Shown: positions 17,011-25,914, counted from the stretch's first letter. The stretch is DNA of 64,000 nt from Comamonas sp. SCN 67-35 (GCA_001725255.1 MEFV01000004.1:124001-188000); one strand, 5' to 3'. Notes: generated by a model from the letters alone, not told the origin. Made by a program: numbers and translations.

Positions 17011-17718
17011 CTACATAGCGGTGCCGAACATTGCTCCCACGCCTGCGGTCACCGCCATGGCAAAGGTGCCCCAGAACGCTACGCGCAGTGCGCTTTTAAA
17101 AAGCGGCGTGCCGCCAACGGCTGCGGCGGCAGCGCCAAGCAGGGCCAGGAAGACAATCGCCGTCGCCACGATCCAATAGAGCAGGCTCTGCTCCGGTGCC
17201 AACAGGACCACTGCCAGCGGCATGGCCGCACCCACGGCGAAGCTCCCGGCAGACGCCATGGCAGCTTGCAGCGGGCGAGCGCTTAACGTTTCCGAGATGC
17301 CCAATTCATCGCGCGCGTGCGCGCCCAGCGCATCATGGGTCATCAATTGCGTGGCGACCTGATCCGCGAGTCGATGATCCAGGCCACGCCGGACGTAGAT
17401 GGCCGTTAGTTCCTGGTGCTCTGCTTCCGGACTGGTTTTCAGTTCATCATGTTCCCGCGCCAAATCCGCTTTCTCCGTATCGGCTTGTGAATAGACCGAC
17501 ACGAACTCACCAGCAGCCATGGACATGGCACCGGCGACCAGCCCCGCGATGGCCGTGGTCATGATGCTGGCATGGCTTGCATGGGCCGCAGCCACGCCGG
17601 CAACCAGGCTGGCTGTGGAAATGATGCCGTCATTCGCTCCCAGAACAGCGGCGCGCAGCCATCCGATGTGTTCAGTACGGTGGCTCTCAGGGTGGGCGCG
17701 GTGGTGAAATTTTGTCAT
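17011..17718 (-). CDS. VIT/CCC1-family Fe2+/Mn2+ transporter
   Basis: A 235-residue inner-membrane protein of the VIT1/CCC1/nodulin-21 family, which moves Fe2+ or Mn2+. Membrane segments are visible with WLRAAVLGANDGIISTASLV in the first helix, GLVAGAMSMAAGEFVSVYSQ in the second, and GLDHRLADQV in the cytosolic metal-binding hairpin (EHDELKTSPEAEHQELTAIY). I chose the ATG at 17718 (MTKFHHRAHPE); the in-frame extension to 17841 has no family similarity. It is convergent with the DUF169 gene. The direction of transport cannot be read from sequence. Confidence 0.9.
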   Translation of the reverse strand: MTKFHHRAHPESHRTEHIGWLRAAVLGANDGIISTASLVAGVAAAHASHASIMTTAIAGLVAGAMSMAAGEFVSVYSQADTEKADLAREHDELKTSPEAEHQELTAIYVRRGLDHRLADQVATQLMTHDALGAHARDELGISETLSARPLQAAMASAGSFAVGAAMPLAVVLLAPEQSLLYWIVATAIVFLALLGAAAAAVGGTPLFKSALRVAFWGTFAMAVTAGVGAMFGTAM

Positions 17719-17919
17719 TGGAGATTCGAGTCCATGTGAAGCAGCCTGGGGCCAACAGTTCAGGGGCGATGACCGGGAAGCATGCGAACCAGTGTGTTGT
17801 CGCGCATGACGCAATGGTGCCACCGGTACGGGTGACTGCAAACAAGTGGGGCGACCTACCTGCGCGCTCGCTGCACAGCAGTCATTTATGCTGTTGAAAA
17901 TGAAGCGACGGCCACGGAT

Positions 17920-18027
17920 CTACCATTCCGACAGCCCGAAGTCTTTGTCGTGCCTGGCCTTCGCGCCGCAGCGGTCGCAGATGACCTCTGCCCCGAAGGG
18001 CGTCGCCACGGTCTCATGAATTCTCAT
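17920..18027 (-). CDS. 35-residue protein with a CxxC knuckle
   Basis: ATG at 18027 with upstream AAGGAACG encodes MRIHETVATPFGAEVICDRC followed by GAKARHDKDFGLSEW. The pattern FGAEVICDRCG resembles the N-terminal part of small proteobacterial zinc-knuckle proteins of 60-80 residues, so this may be a shortened member. It lies between the VIT gene and dnaE2 on the same strand. Confidence 0.5.
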   Translation of the reverse strand: MRIHETVATPFGAEVICDRCGAKARHDKDFGLSEW

Positions 18028-18085
18028 ATTTCGTTCCTTTTGCCTTCGCAGCGCCTTGCATAGGAGGGGGACGTTTGAGCCCCCG

Positions 18086-21000
18086 CTAATGAAAATTCCG
18101 TCCCCTGCTCGTCACCTCGGCCAGGCGCCCGAGCAGCGGCGTCAGGTCCGCCAGCCGTGCGGCGATCACGTTGCCCACGTCGCCCTCGCGCTGCCAGCGC
18201 CCCTGCACGGCCAGCAGCTTGGCGTGCAGCAGCGCCGCGCGCTGGCGTTCGCGCACCTGCCGGTACACGATCACCTGCACCACGCCGGTCTCATCTTCCA
18301 GTGAAACGAAGATCACGCCCTCGGCGGTCTGGGGCTGCTGGCGCAGCGTGACGAGGCCGCAGCAGCGCACCGGGCTGCCATCGGGCAGGTCGCGCAGTTC
18401 CTGCGCGTTGTGCAGACGCCGCTGGCGCAGCAGGGGCCGCAGCAGCGCCAGCGGATGGCGTCGCAGCGTGAGGCCGGTGCTTGCGTAGTCGAAGACGATC
18501 TCCTCGCCCTCGGGCGCGGCGGGCAATTCGAGAAACGTCTCGCGGACTGGCGCATCGCGCAGCAGCCGGGGCGTGGCCTTGACCGCCGACGCGGCCCAGA
18601 CCTGCTGGCGCCGGTGGCCGCACACGCTGGCGAGCGCATCCGCGCCGGCCAGGCGCCGCATATCCTGCTCATCGAGCCGCGCGCGCCGCGCCAGATCCTC
18701 GGCGTCCGCAAAGGGCCCTTGTCCCCGCGCCGCCACGATGCGCGCGGCCACGGCCCGCGCCAGGCCCGAGATCATGCGCAGGCCCAGGCGCACGGCGGGA
18801 AGTGCTGCCATCCCTTGCAGCGTGCAGTCCCAGTCGCTCGCGAGCACGTCGGCCGGGAGCACCTGCACGCCATGGCGGCGCGCGTCCTGCACGAGCTGAC
18901 TCGGGGTGTAAAAACCCAGCGGCTGGCTGTTGAGCATGGCCGCGAGGAACTCGGCCGGGTGATGGCGCTTGATCCAGCACGAGGCATAGACCAGCAGCGC
19001 GAAGCTGGCCGCGTGGCTTTCTGGGAAGCCGTATTCAGAAAACCCCCGTATCTGCTCGAATATGGCTTCGGCAAACGCACTCTCGTAGCCGCGCGCCGTC
19101 ATGCCGTCCACCAGCTTGGTGTAGTACTGCTCCAGATCGCCGTGGCGCTTCCACGCGGCCATCGAGCGGCGCAACTGGTCCGCCTCGCCGGGCGTGAAGC
19201 CCGCCGCGAGCACCGCGATCTGCATCACCTGTTCCTGGAAAATCGGCACCCCCAGCGTGCGGCCCAGCGCCTCGCGCAGCGCCTCGCTCGGATAGCTCAC
19301 CGGCTCCCTGCCCTGGCGCCGGTTGAGATAGGGGTGAAGCATCCCGCCCTGGATCGGGCCGGGGCGGATGATGGCCACCTCGATCACCAGGTCGTAGTAG
19401 CAGCGCGGGCGCAGGCGCGGCAGCATGCTCATCTGCGCGCGGCTCTCGATCTGGAACACGCCGATGGTGTCCGCCCGCCCGATCATCTCGTAGGTGGCGG
19501 CATCCTCGGGCGGGATGTCCTGCAGCGCGAAGGGCCGGCCCAGGCGAGCGCCGATGAAGACGAGGGCCTTGCGCAGGGCGGTCAGCATGCCCAGGGCGAG
19601 CACGTCCACCTTCAGCAGGCCCATGGCGTCCAGGTCGTCCTTGTCCCACTCGATCACGGTGCGATCGGGCATGGCCGCGTTCTCGATCGGCACCATGCGC
19701 GACAGCGGCTCGCGCGTGAGCACGAAGCCGCCCACGTGCTGGCTCAGGTGCCGAGGAAATCCCAGCAACTGGCCGGTGAGCCGCACCAGCTGGCGCACCT
19801 TCAGGCTCTGCGGCGCGAGCCCCGCCTCGGCAAGCCGCTCGGGCGTGATCTCCCGGCCATCGCGCCAGCGATGCCCGCGGGCGAGCGCGGCGAGCGTCTC
19901 GGGCTCGAACCCCAGCGCCTTGCCCACGTCGCGCAGCGCGCTCTTGAAGCGATAGGTGATGACCACGGCGGTGAGCGCCGCGCGCTCGCGCCCGTACTTG
20001 CGGTACAGGTGCTGGATGACTTCCTCGCGCCGTTCGTGCTCGAAGTCCACGTCGATGTCGGGCGGCTCATTGCGCTCCTTGCTGATGAAGCGCTCGAAGA
20101 GCGTCGCCATGCGCGCCGGATCGACCTCAGTCACGCCCGTGCAGTAGCAGACCACCGAGTTGGCTGCGCTGCCGCGCCCCTGACACAGGATGCCCCGCGA
20201 GCGGGCGAAGGCGACGATGTCCGCGACCGTGAGGAAATAGGGCTCGTAGTTCAGCTCGGCGATCAGGGCCAATTCATGCTCGATCTGCAAGCGCACCTTC
20301 GCCGGGATGCCGCCCGGCCAGCGCCGCGCAGCGCCTTCGTATGTGATGTGGCGCAGATGGCTGGCCGGGGTCTCTCCAGCCGGCACGACTTCCTCCGGGT
20401 ACTGGTAGCGCAGCTCATCCAGATGGAAGCTGCAGCGCGCCGCCACGTGCAAGGTCTCGGCCAGCAGTTCGGACGGGCAAGCCTGCGCCAGACGCAGGCG
20501 CGAGCGCAGGTGCCGCTCCGCGTTCGGCTGCAACGCGAGGCCGCACCGCGTGAGGGGCTGGCCCAGGCGCGTGGCGGTGAGCACGTCCTGCAGCGTCTCG
20601 CGCGAGCGCAGGTGCATGTACACGTCACCACACGCCACCAGCGGAATGGCGCTGAGCGCGCTCACCTCGCGCAGCCGGTGCAGCCACATCTCGTCGTCCA
20701 GCTGGCGCAGCAGCTGCGCGGCCAGCCAGCAGCGGCCCATGAAGCGATCGAGCAGCCAGCGCGCGATGGCAAGCAACTGCGCCGGGGTGGCGGGCCGCCG
20801 CGGCGCGGCCAGCACCACGCAATCGCGCAGGGCCTGCGGATCGACGTCGGCTGCGCGCAGGCGGTAGCTGCCCTTGATCGGCGAGGCCCGCCGCAGCCCG
20901 GTGATGAACTCGCACAGATCGCCGTAGCCCGTACGGTTGCACGCGATCACGATCAGCGTGAACGGTGCCAGCGGCTCGTCGGCTTCCACCTCGAACTGAC

Positions 21001-21217
21001 TGCCGATGAGCAGCTTCAGTCCCTGCGCCTTGGCCGCGACATGCGCGCGCACCACGCCGGCCATCGAGCACTCATCGGTGAGGGCCAGTGCCGCGTAGCC
21101 GAGTTGGCTCGCACGTTCGACCAGTTCCTCGGGGTGGCTGGCGCCGCGCAGGAATGAGAAATTGCTCAGGCACTGCAGTTCGACGTACTCGGGCAGGGTG
21201 GGCGATGCGTGGGCCAT
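18086..21217 (-). CDS. dnaE2: error-prone DNA polymerase DnaE2 (ImuC)
   Basis: C-family polymerase alpha subunit, 1043 residues, used with ImuA and ImuB for SOS mutagenesis and lesion bypass. The N-terminal PHP domain is clear (YVELQCLSNFSFLRGASHPE). The catalytic acid pair is in PPDIDVDFEHERR with GRGSAANSVVCYCTGVTEVD before it and FPESHAASFALLVYASCWIK after. The C-terminal OB fold has FVSLEDETGVVQVIVYRQV. The start ATG at 21217 lies 10 bp after the imuB stop, completing an imuA-imuB-dnaE2 cassette. A LexA box upstream of imuA implies SOS control of all three. Confidence 0.97.
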   Translation of the reverse strand: MAHASPTLPEYVELQCLSNFSFLRGASHPEELVERASQLGYAALALTDECSMAGVVRAHVAAKAQGLKLLIGSQFEVEADEPLAPFTLIVIACNRTGYGDLCEFITGLRRASPIKGSYRLRAADVDPQALRDCVVLAAPRRPATPAQLLAIARWLLDRFMGRCWLAAQLLRQLDDEMWLHRLREVSALSAIPLVACGDVYMHLRSRETLQDVLTATRLGQPLTRCGLALQPNAERHLRSRLRLAQACPSELLAETLHVAARCSFHLDELRYQYPEEVVPAGETPASHLRHITYEGAARRWPGGIPAKVRLQIEHELALIAELNYEPYFLTVADIVAFARSRGILCQGRGSAANSVVCYCTGVTEVDPARMATLFERFISKERNEPPDIDVDFEHERREEVIQHLYRKYGRERAALTAVVITYRFKSALRDVGKALGFEPETLAALARGHRWRDGREITPERLAEAGLAPQSLKVRQLVRLTGQLLGFPRHLSQHVGGFVLTREPLSRMVPIENAAMPDRTVIEWDKDDLDAMGLLKVDVLALGMLTALRKALVFIGARLGRPFALQDIPPEDAATYEMIGRADTIGVFQIESRAQMSMLPRLRPRCYYDLVIEVAIIRPGPIQGGMLHPYLNRRQGREPVSYPSEALREALGRTLGVPIFQEQVMQIAVLAAGFTPGEADQLRRSMAAWKRHGDLEQYYTKLVDGMTARGYESAFAEAIFEQIRGFSEYGFPESHAASFALLVYASCWIKRHHPAEFLAAMLNSQPLGFYTPSQLVQDARRHGVQVLPADVLASDWDCTLQGMAALPAVRLGLRMISGLARAVAARIVAARGQGPFADAEDLARRARLDEQDMRRLAGADALASVCGHRRQQVWAASAVKATPRLLRDAPVRETFLELPAAPEGEEIVFDYASTGLTLRRHPLALLRPLLRQRRLHNAQELRDLPDGSPVRCCGLVTLRQQPQTAEGVIFVSLEDETGVVQVIVYRQVRERQRAALLHAKLLAVQGRWQREGDVGNVIAARLADLTPLLGRLAEVTSRGRNFH

Positions 21218-21226
21218 GGCGTGTCC

Positions 21227-22534
21227 TCACGCAAAGAGGCCGTGCAGGTACCAGGCGGTGGCGTCGCCAGCCAGGCGCTCGTGGCAGATCCAGAGCACGC
21301 CCGCGCGCTCGCTCAGCGCCACCCAGTAGTCGCGCTCGACGTGGTGGCTGCACGCATCGTCCTCGCCACGGTGCCACCATCCGCCTTCGACGCGGTGCGG
21401 ACCGATGAGCAGCATCAGCGGCCCCTGGAAGATGGGGCGGTGTTCGCGCAGCGCCAGCCTGAGCGGCTCGGGCAGGATGAAGGTGGGCTGTGGCGTATCG
21501 GTGGACGCCACGCGCGACCGGGGCAGCGCCAGGGATGCAGGTTGCCAGTCTTGCGCCCATTCGATGCGATGATCCTCGTGCAGCACCGGCCGCCGCACAC
21601 GATCGGCCCCCAGGCGTGCGGCAATGCGTTCAAGTACCCGCGTCAGGGGTTCGCTGCCGACTTCCTTGTCTGGCACCAGCGAGGCACTGCGCTCCTGAAG
21701 CGGCATCACGTCGAGCGCCTCCAGAATGAGGTCGCCCACGGGAGCCGCCAGCGTCACTTGTGCCAGGTGCTCGGCCAGCAGGCGCTGCAGGTGCTCGACG
21801 TGGCGCATCGGCTCTGCCGTGCGGATCGTCAGCGCGCCGCCTTCACCGACGTCGCGCGGGCGCATGGCGTCGTGCGCCCAGTGCAGCGTGAACGCCGTGA
21901 TACCCGCATGGCGCGCCGCCAGCCAGCCGCACAGTTGCACCAGCAGGCGGCGGGCGCCGAACAGCAGCGCGGGCGCGGTCTCCACACGGCTCATCAGCTC
22001 CAGCCGCGCGCGGAAGACCTCGGGCAGCTCGACCCAGCCATGCGCCTCGGGGCGCAGGCCATAGGCCTGGTCGAGGACCTGAAGCAGCGCCTGGCCAAAG
22101 CGCCGGGTGAGGCCGCCGCGCGGCAGGCGCCGCACCTCGCCCAGCGTGCGGCAGCCCAGTTGCGCCAGCGTGAGCTGGTGCGGCCGGGCGGCCGAGAGTA
22201 CCTGCAGCGCCAGCGCGTCCAGCACCCCAGGCAGGGGCAGGCGAATGGCACCCGGTACCCCGGCGCGCGCGCAGGCCAGCGCCGCCAGGCTGTTGGGGGC
22301 CCAGGCGAGCGCCACCGCGCCGAGGGTGCGAGCCTCGCTCAAAATGCGCTCGTGCAGCGCCCGCCGCCCGCCGAACAGGCGCACGCTGGCCGCCACCTCC
22401 AGGATGACGGCTTCATCGGCGATGGCGACGCGGGGGGTGAATTGCAGAGCCCAGGTCGCCAGCCCATGCAGCGCGTCACTGGACGGCGGTGTCCCGTCGG
22501 GGGCGCAGGGCAGGAGCAGGGCGGCCCACAGCAT
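21227..22534 (-). CDS. imuB: ImuB, catalytically inactive Y-family polymerase-like hub protein
   Basis: A 435-residue Y-family-like protein that links ImuA, DnaE2 and the beta clamp. The N-terminus MLWAALLLPCAP is typical of ImuB, and little-finger sequences follow (QAYGLRPEAHGWVELPEVFR). The family lacks the acidic catalytic residues of true Y polymerases. The C-terminal end WYLHGLFA is the expected tail. I chose the ATG at 22534; the frame stays open to 23005, but that part lies inside imuA. The start overlaps the imuA 3' end by 59 bp. The protein is at the short end for the family. Confidence 0.9.
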   Translation of the reverse strand: MLWAALLLPCAPDGTPPSSDALHGLATWALQFTPRVAIADEAVILEVAASVRLFGGRRALHERILSEARTLGAVALAWAPNSLAALACARAGVPGAIRLPLPGVLDALALQVLSAARPHQLTLAQLGCRTLGEVRRLPRGGLTRRFGQALLQVLDQAYGLRPEAHGWVELPEVFRARLELMSRVETAPALLFGARRLLVQLCGWLAARHAGITAFTLHWAHDAMRPRDVGEGGALTIRTAEPMRHVEHLQRLLAEHLAQVTLAAPVGDLILEALDVMPLQERSASLVPDKEVGSEPLTRVLERIAARLGADRVRRPVLHEDHRIEWAQDWQPASLALPRSRVASTDTPQPTFILPEPLRLALREHRPIFQGPLMLLIGPHRVEGGWWHRGEDDACSHHVERDYWVALSERAGVLWICHERLAGDATAWYLHGLFA

Positions 22535-23291
22535 GGGCGGGGACCTCGCGAGAAAACAACCGGCTGGGGTGCAGCAGCCGGGGGGTGAGCAGGCCAGCCA
22601 GGCCCGTGGGCACCGACGCCAGGGTGAGGGTCCGGTCCAGCGTGGGGCCGCGGCGTTTGAGGATGTGCAGCCGCAGCGCCCAATCCGGATCGGGGCTGGC
22701 GTGCACGCGCAGCGGCGCCGCCGAGGATTGCTCTCGCGCGGCTTGCGGGCGGCACAGGAACACCAGCGCCTCGCAGGCCTGCGCGCACACCTGCAGGCGC
22801 CGGATCTGCTCGGCCCGCGCCTGCTCCAGCCAGGCGATGATGGCGCCGCAGGCGTTGGCCTTGATGAGCTGTTCGATCGCCCACAGGCGTTCGGCCAGTG
22901 TTCTCGCCTCGATCCAGACGAAGCCGCGCTCGTCCAATCCCGCCGGCTGCAGCCCAGGCAGGTAGGGCTCGCGCGGCGGCGCCACGGCGATGATGGAGCC
23001 GCCACGCGCGGCGACCTGGCGCAAGGCCGGGCCCAGCAGCCGCCATTCGGCGGTGGCGGGCTGCGGTGTCAGGACCTCGGTGATCGCCCGAGTGGGCCAG
23101 CCGCCGCCGGGCAGTTCGCGGTCGAGCTGCGCCCAGCCCGTGGGCACCACGGCCGAAGGCTGGCGGCCGATCTCGGCGCCGCGCCAGACGCCCGCGACGG
23201 CGATCTCTGGCCGACTCCTTCCAAGGCGGGAAGACGGTGCGGCTGGATCGGGAGCCAGACCGGGACGAGGCAGGGGTGTGGGAGCTGGCAT
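22476..23291 (-). CDS. imuA: ImuA, RecA-like translesion synthesis accessory protein
   Basis: A 271-residue RecA-fold protein of the SOS mutasome. The segment VVPTGWAQLDRELPGGGWPT is the usual ImuA/SulA-like signature, with a degenerate P-loop (GGGWPTRAITEVL) that lacks the GKT of RecA. Later parts include IIAVAPPREPYLPGLQPAGL and IEQLIKANACGAIIAWLEQA. It is the first gene of the cassette, with its ATG only a few bases from a LexA box. The last ~20 codons overlap imuB. Confidence 0.93.
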   Translation of the reverse strand: MPAPTPLPRPGLAPDPAAPSSRLGRSRPEIAVAGVWRGAEIGRQPSAVVPTGWAQLDRELPGGGWPTRAITEVLTPQPATAEWRLLGPALRQVAARGGSIIAVAPPREPYLPGLQPAGLDERGFVWIEARTLAERLWAIEQLIKANACGAIIAWLEQARAEQIRRLQVCAQACEALVFLCRPQAAREQSSAAPLRVHASPDPDWALRLHILKRRGPTLDRTLTLASVPTGLAGLLTPRLLHPSRLFSREVPAHAVGRPAPALRPRRDTAVQ

Positions 23292-23297
23292 GATGAA

Positions 23298-23317
23298 TAC
23301 TGCGTATTTATACAGTA
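23298..23317. promoter_or_regulatory. LexA (SOS) box upstream of imuA
   Basis: TACTGCGTATTTATACAGTA has the CTG-N10-CAG layout of the LexA operator with flanking TA/TA symmetry. It ends 6 bp from the imuA ATG on the minus strand, so bound LexA would cover the start region. This places imuA-imuB-dnaE2 in the SOS regulon. Confidence 0.9.
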
Positions 23318-23725
23318 TTTTGCGGAATCAGTGCTTCGAGGACAGGCGTGGCGTTTGCCCGAGTCGCTCAAAGTCTCAGCTGGAAGCGCCAGGAACGCCA
23401 ACGTCTGATCGCCTGGCGAGGTGGCCTGTCATCCTCGACAGGAACGGCGTAGCCCCTTACCTCTCACGGGCAGGGCGCCTCATGCACCGAAATGCGGTTT
23501 GTTGAAGAGAGAGCGACGTGGGTACTGCTGTGATCGGTTTCCAGAGTTTGGGATTTCTGAGAGGCTGGAATGCAGCGGTTGCGGCTGTTCACAGCGACGG
23601 GCCTGCTGACAGCCCACGGTCGCAAAGCAGTCCATAGGCCAAGTCACACGCCTTCATTGAGGACATGGCACGAAAGTGTCCATGACAGTCGAGGCGACTC
23701 CCCCAACCTGGGGAGTGCAACAGAC
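23318..23725. other. 408-bp stretch without a recognised gene
   Basis: Several short open frames exist but none has a ribosome site or a recognisable product. One visible structure is a perfect hairpin, ACTCCCC (23697-23703) and GGGGAGT (23710-23716) with a 6-nt loop, shortly before the ArsR promoter. GC content drops relative to the imu genes, marking an accessory segment. Confidence 0.5.
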
Positions 23726-23761
23726 ATTGGACATTGCAATCAATCCAATATTCTTTAGAAT
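23726..23761 (+). promoter_or_regulatory. nested palindromes and likely promoter of the ArsR-rhodanese operon
   Basis: ATTGGA (23726-23731) and TCCAAT (23744-23749) form a 6-bp inverted repeat around the palindrome ATTGCAAT. ATTCT-TT-AGAAT (23750-23761) follows. A possible -35 TTGGAC (23727) and -10 TATTCT (23749) with 16-bp spacing overlap these repeats, as expected for autorepression by an ArsR protein whose ATG is at 23771. Confidence 0.5.
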
Positions 23762-23770
23762 GAATGTTCG

Positions 23771-24427
23771 ATGCCAAATATCACCAAAACCCAGCTCTAT
23801 GAACACGTTGCCCGCATCGGCAAGGCGTTGGCGAGCCCAAAGCGGCTGGAGTTGATCGAGCTGCTGGCTCAAGGCGAGAAAACCGTTGACCTGTTGGCCA
23901 TGCAGACCGGCATGGACATGCGCCTTGCCAGTGCCCACCTGCGCACCCTGCGAGAGGCGCGTTTGGTCGAGACCAGGCGCGAGGGCAAATTCATCCACTA
24001 CCGCCTCAGCGATCGCGATGTGGCACGCCTGTGGATGAACGTGCGCGAAGTCGCCGAGGAACACCTTGTGGAGTTGCGCCTGGCGCTCGATCAGATGGCC
24101 ACCAGCCCCGATGTGCTGAGCCCGGAAAGCCGTGACTCGCTGCTGGCCAAGGCCAGCAGGGGCGATATCGTCGTCATTGACGTTCGTCCAGATGCGGAAT
24201 ATGCCGCAGGGCATCTGCCGCATGCCCGGTCCATGCCTCTGAGCGAACTCAGGAAGCACCTGGCCGAACTGCCTCCCGGCAAGCAGATCGTGGCGTACTG
24301 CCGTGGCCCGTTTTGCCTGATGTCGGACGAGGCGGTCAGTCTGCTGCGCCGACGCGGCTTCACCGCGCACAAGATCGCCGACGGCGTTACCGAGTGGCAA
24401 GCCAGTGGTCTGCCGATTGAGCATTGA
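23771..24427 (+). CDS. ArsR-type regulator fused to a rhodanese domain
   Basis: A 218-residue two-domain protein. Residues 1-95 form a winged helix (LASPKRLELIELLAQGEKTV, then MDMRLASAHLRTLREARLVE). Residues 125-215 are a rhodanese domain with catalytic loop CRGPFC. ArsR-rhodanese proteins of this type are thought to sense reactive or persulfide sulfur. The operon downstream (secreted protein, DsrE, methyltransferase) fits a role in thiol or sulfur chemistry. Palindromes at 23726-23761 suggest autoregulation. Confidence 0.88.
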   Translation: MPNITKTQLYEHVARIGKALASPKRLELIELLAQGEKTVDLLAMQTGMDMRLASAHLRTLREARLVETRREGKFIHYRLSDRDVARLWMNVREVAEEHLVELRLALDQMATSPDVLSPESRDSLLAKASRGDIVVIDVRPDAEYAAGHLPHARSMPLSELRKHLAELPPGKQIVAYCRGPFCLMSDEAVSLLRRRGFTAHKIADGVTEWQASGLPIEH

Positions 24428-24459
24428 TGTTCCAACCAGCGTTATCAGAAAGCAACTCC

Positions 24460-24927
24460 ATGATGAAATCGCTCGTCTTCGGATTGATCGCCACCGCCTT
24501 CGCGTTCTCTGCCACTGCAGCCAACATATCGATGGCAGTGCCAGGAGCCCAGAACGCCGCCGGTCAGAAGGTACTGACTTTCATCGCCAAGGACCCGCCC
24601 GGCCAACGCTGCAACGGCAACCTGCAGGTGGCGGCCGAGATCGCCAACACCTATCGTGTGCCCATCCAGTTGCTGCCCGCGAGTCTGGCGCCCGGTATGC
24701 CGGCCCCGGCGGTTTTCTACGGCAACCAGCTTATCGTTGCTGATGGCAAAGACTTCAACGGTGTTGCAAGCTACCAGATCGTTGCCGACGTATTGGAGAT
24801 GGAAGGCGTACCCCAGCAAGCCAAGTCGGGTCTGCTGTTCCAGGAAGTCGTGCGCAAGGACTTCGATGCCCTCAAGGCCACCATCAAGAACGGAGGAAAG
24901 CAAGGCCAACCCCCTGACCGGAAATGA
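24460..24927 (+). CDS. secreted protein, possible thioredoxin-like fold
   Basis: A 155-residue protein with a clear signal peptide (MMKSLVFGLIATAFAFSATA, cleavage after TAA or near it). The mature part has one Cys (PGQRC) and a PMPAPAVFYGNQLIVADGKD stretch that recalls the cis-Pro region of thioredoxin-fold proteins such as DsbC/G. I chose the ATG at 24460 because the longer frame from 24424 lacks a signal peptide start. Its stop overlaps the DsrE start (ATGA). Function unassigned; a periplasmic sulfur or thiol role is inferred from context. Confidence 0.65.
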   Translation: MMKSLVFGLIATAFAFSATAANISMAVPGAQNAAGQKVLTFIAKDPPGQRCNGNLQVAAEIANTYRVPIQLLPASLAPGMPAPAVFYGNQLIVADGKDFNGVASYQIVADVLEMEGVPQQAKSGLLFQEVVRKDFDALKATIKNGGKQGQPPDRK

Positions 24928-25274
24928 CTGCCATGAACACCTTGTTCATCCTCAACGACGCCCCCTATGGCACCGAACGCAGCTACAACGGTCTGCGCCT
25001 GGCCCGGGCGCTCGGCAAGATGCCCGGCCAGACGGTGCGCGTGTTCCTGATGGGCGACGCCGTGGCCTGCGCAAAAAGCGGCCAGAAGGTACCTGCTGGC
25101 TATTACAACGCCGGCGACATGGTGCGCACGGTGGGCAACGAAGTGGCACTGTGTGGCACCTGCATGGATGCGCGCGGCATCACTGACGAGGAAGTCGTTC
25201 AGAACAGCCGACGCAGCACACTGAAGGAGCTGACGCAGTGGACCGCCAAAGCCGACAAAGTGCTGGTGTTCTGA
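24924..25274 (+). CDS. DsrE/YchN-family protein
   Basis: A 116-residue cytoplasmic protein of the DsrE family of sulfur-relay or peroxiredoxin-like proteins. Typical signatures are the NTLFILNDAPYGTERSYNGL start, VRVFLMGDAVACAK, and LCGTCMDARGI, which carries a CxxC at the position of family active-site cysteines. The ATG at 24924 is coupled to the preceding gene; a second ATG at 24933 is possible. Together with the rhodanese regulator it suggests handling of sulfane sulfur. Confidence 0.85.
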   Translation: MTAMNTLFILNDAPYGTERSYNGLRLARALGKMPGQTVRVFLMGDAVACAKSGQKVPAGYYNAGDMVRTVGNEVALCGTCMDARGITDEEVVQNSRRSTLKELTQWTAKADKVLVF

Positions 25275-25284
25275 GTGCCACCAC

Positions 25285-25872
25285 ATGAAGGGGCGCGAAA
25301 GCGGCATGCCGGACGAGGTGCTATGGGCCTCGTTCTTCAATGCCGGGGCGATTCTTGACCATCTGCTGCCACCCGATCGGGAGCGGCTGGATGCGGTCGA
25401 ATTCGGATGTGGCTATGGCACGTTCACGCTGCCGATGGCAAAGCGAACCCGAGGCCGGGTGACGGCGCTGGACATCGAGCCGGCGATGGTGGCCCGCGTG
25501 CAGGAACAGGTGCGCAAGGCCGGTCTTGACCATGTCCGCATCGAACTGCGGGATTTCGTCGAACAGGGCACCGGCCTGGGTGATGCCACGCAAGACCACG
25601 CCATGATCTTCAACCTGCTGCATATTGAGGAGCCGACGGCTTTGCTGCGCGAGGCTTGGCGGGTGCTTCGACCGGACGGTACGCTGTCGGTGATTCACTG
25701 GCGCAGCGACATTGACACCCCCCGCGGCCCACCGCTGGGCATCCGGCCCCATCCAAAGCAATGTGCGGCATGGGTGGCAGACGCCGGTTTCGTGGGTGTG
25801 CATGCCGTGGCTCTCGGTGACAGTGCACCTTTTCATTTTGGAATGACCGGTTTGCGGACCGAGTGCGCATGA
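25285..25872 (+). CDS. class I SAM-dependent methyltransferase
   Basis: A 195-residue methyltransferase. The SAM-binding motif I is VEFGCGYGTFTLPMA, with acidic D in VTALDIEPAMVARV (motif II) and MIFNLLHIEEP (motif IV), then LLREAWRVLRPDGTLSVIHW. The substrate is not evident. It follows the DsrE gene by 10 bp and ends just before the glmS 3' fragment. Confidence 0.85.
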   Translation: MKGRESGMPDEVLWASFFNAGAILDHLLPPDRERLDAVEFGCGYGTFTLPMAKRTRGRVTALDIEPAMVARVQEQVRKAGLDHVRIELRDFVEQGTGLGDATQDHAMIFNLLHIEEPTALLREAWRVLRPDGTLSVIHWRSDIDTPRGPPLGIRPHPKQCAAWVADAGFVGVHAVALGDSAPFHFGMTGLRTECA

Positions 25873-25914
25873 ACTGCTGATCTGCATCGAGTGGCACGGC
25901 GCAAGGTCTCGGCC

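Noticed and set aside
16915..17286. Open frame on the plus strand after the DUF169 gene starting around a GTG with HHAGLGLALALAIAAF
   Set aside because: Most of it is antisense to the VIT gene, with Arg/Gly/His-rich composition; no family match.
18410..21157. A 915-codon open frame on the plus strand
   Set aside because: Antisense shadow of dnaE2; low-complexity Arg/Ala/His composition.
23305..23505. Short frames after the LexA box (for example the one ending in RLMHRNAVC)
   Set aside because: No start signals, no domain; probably remnants.
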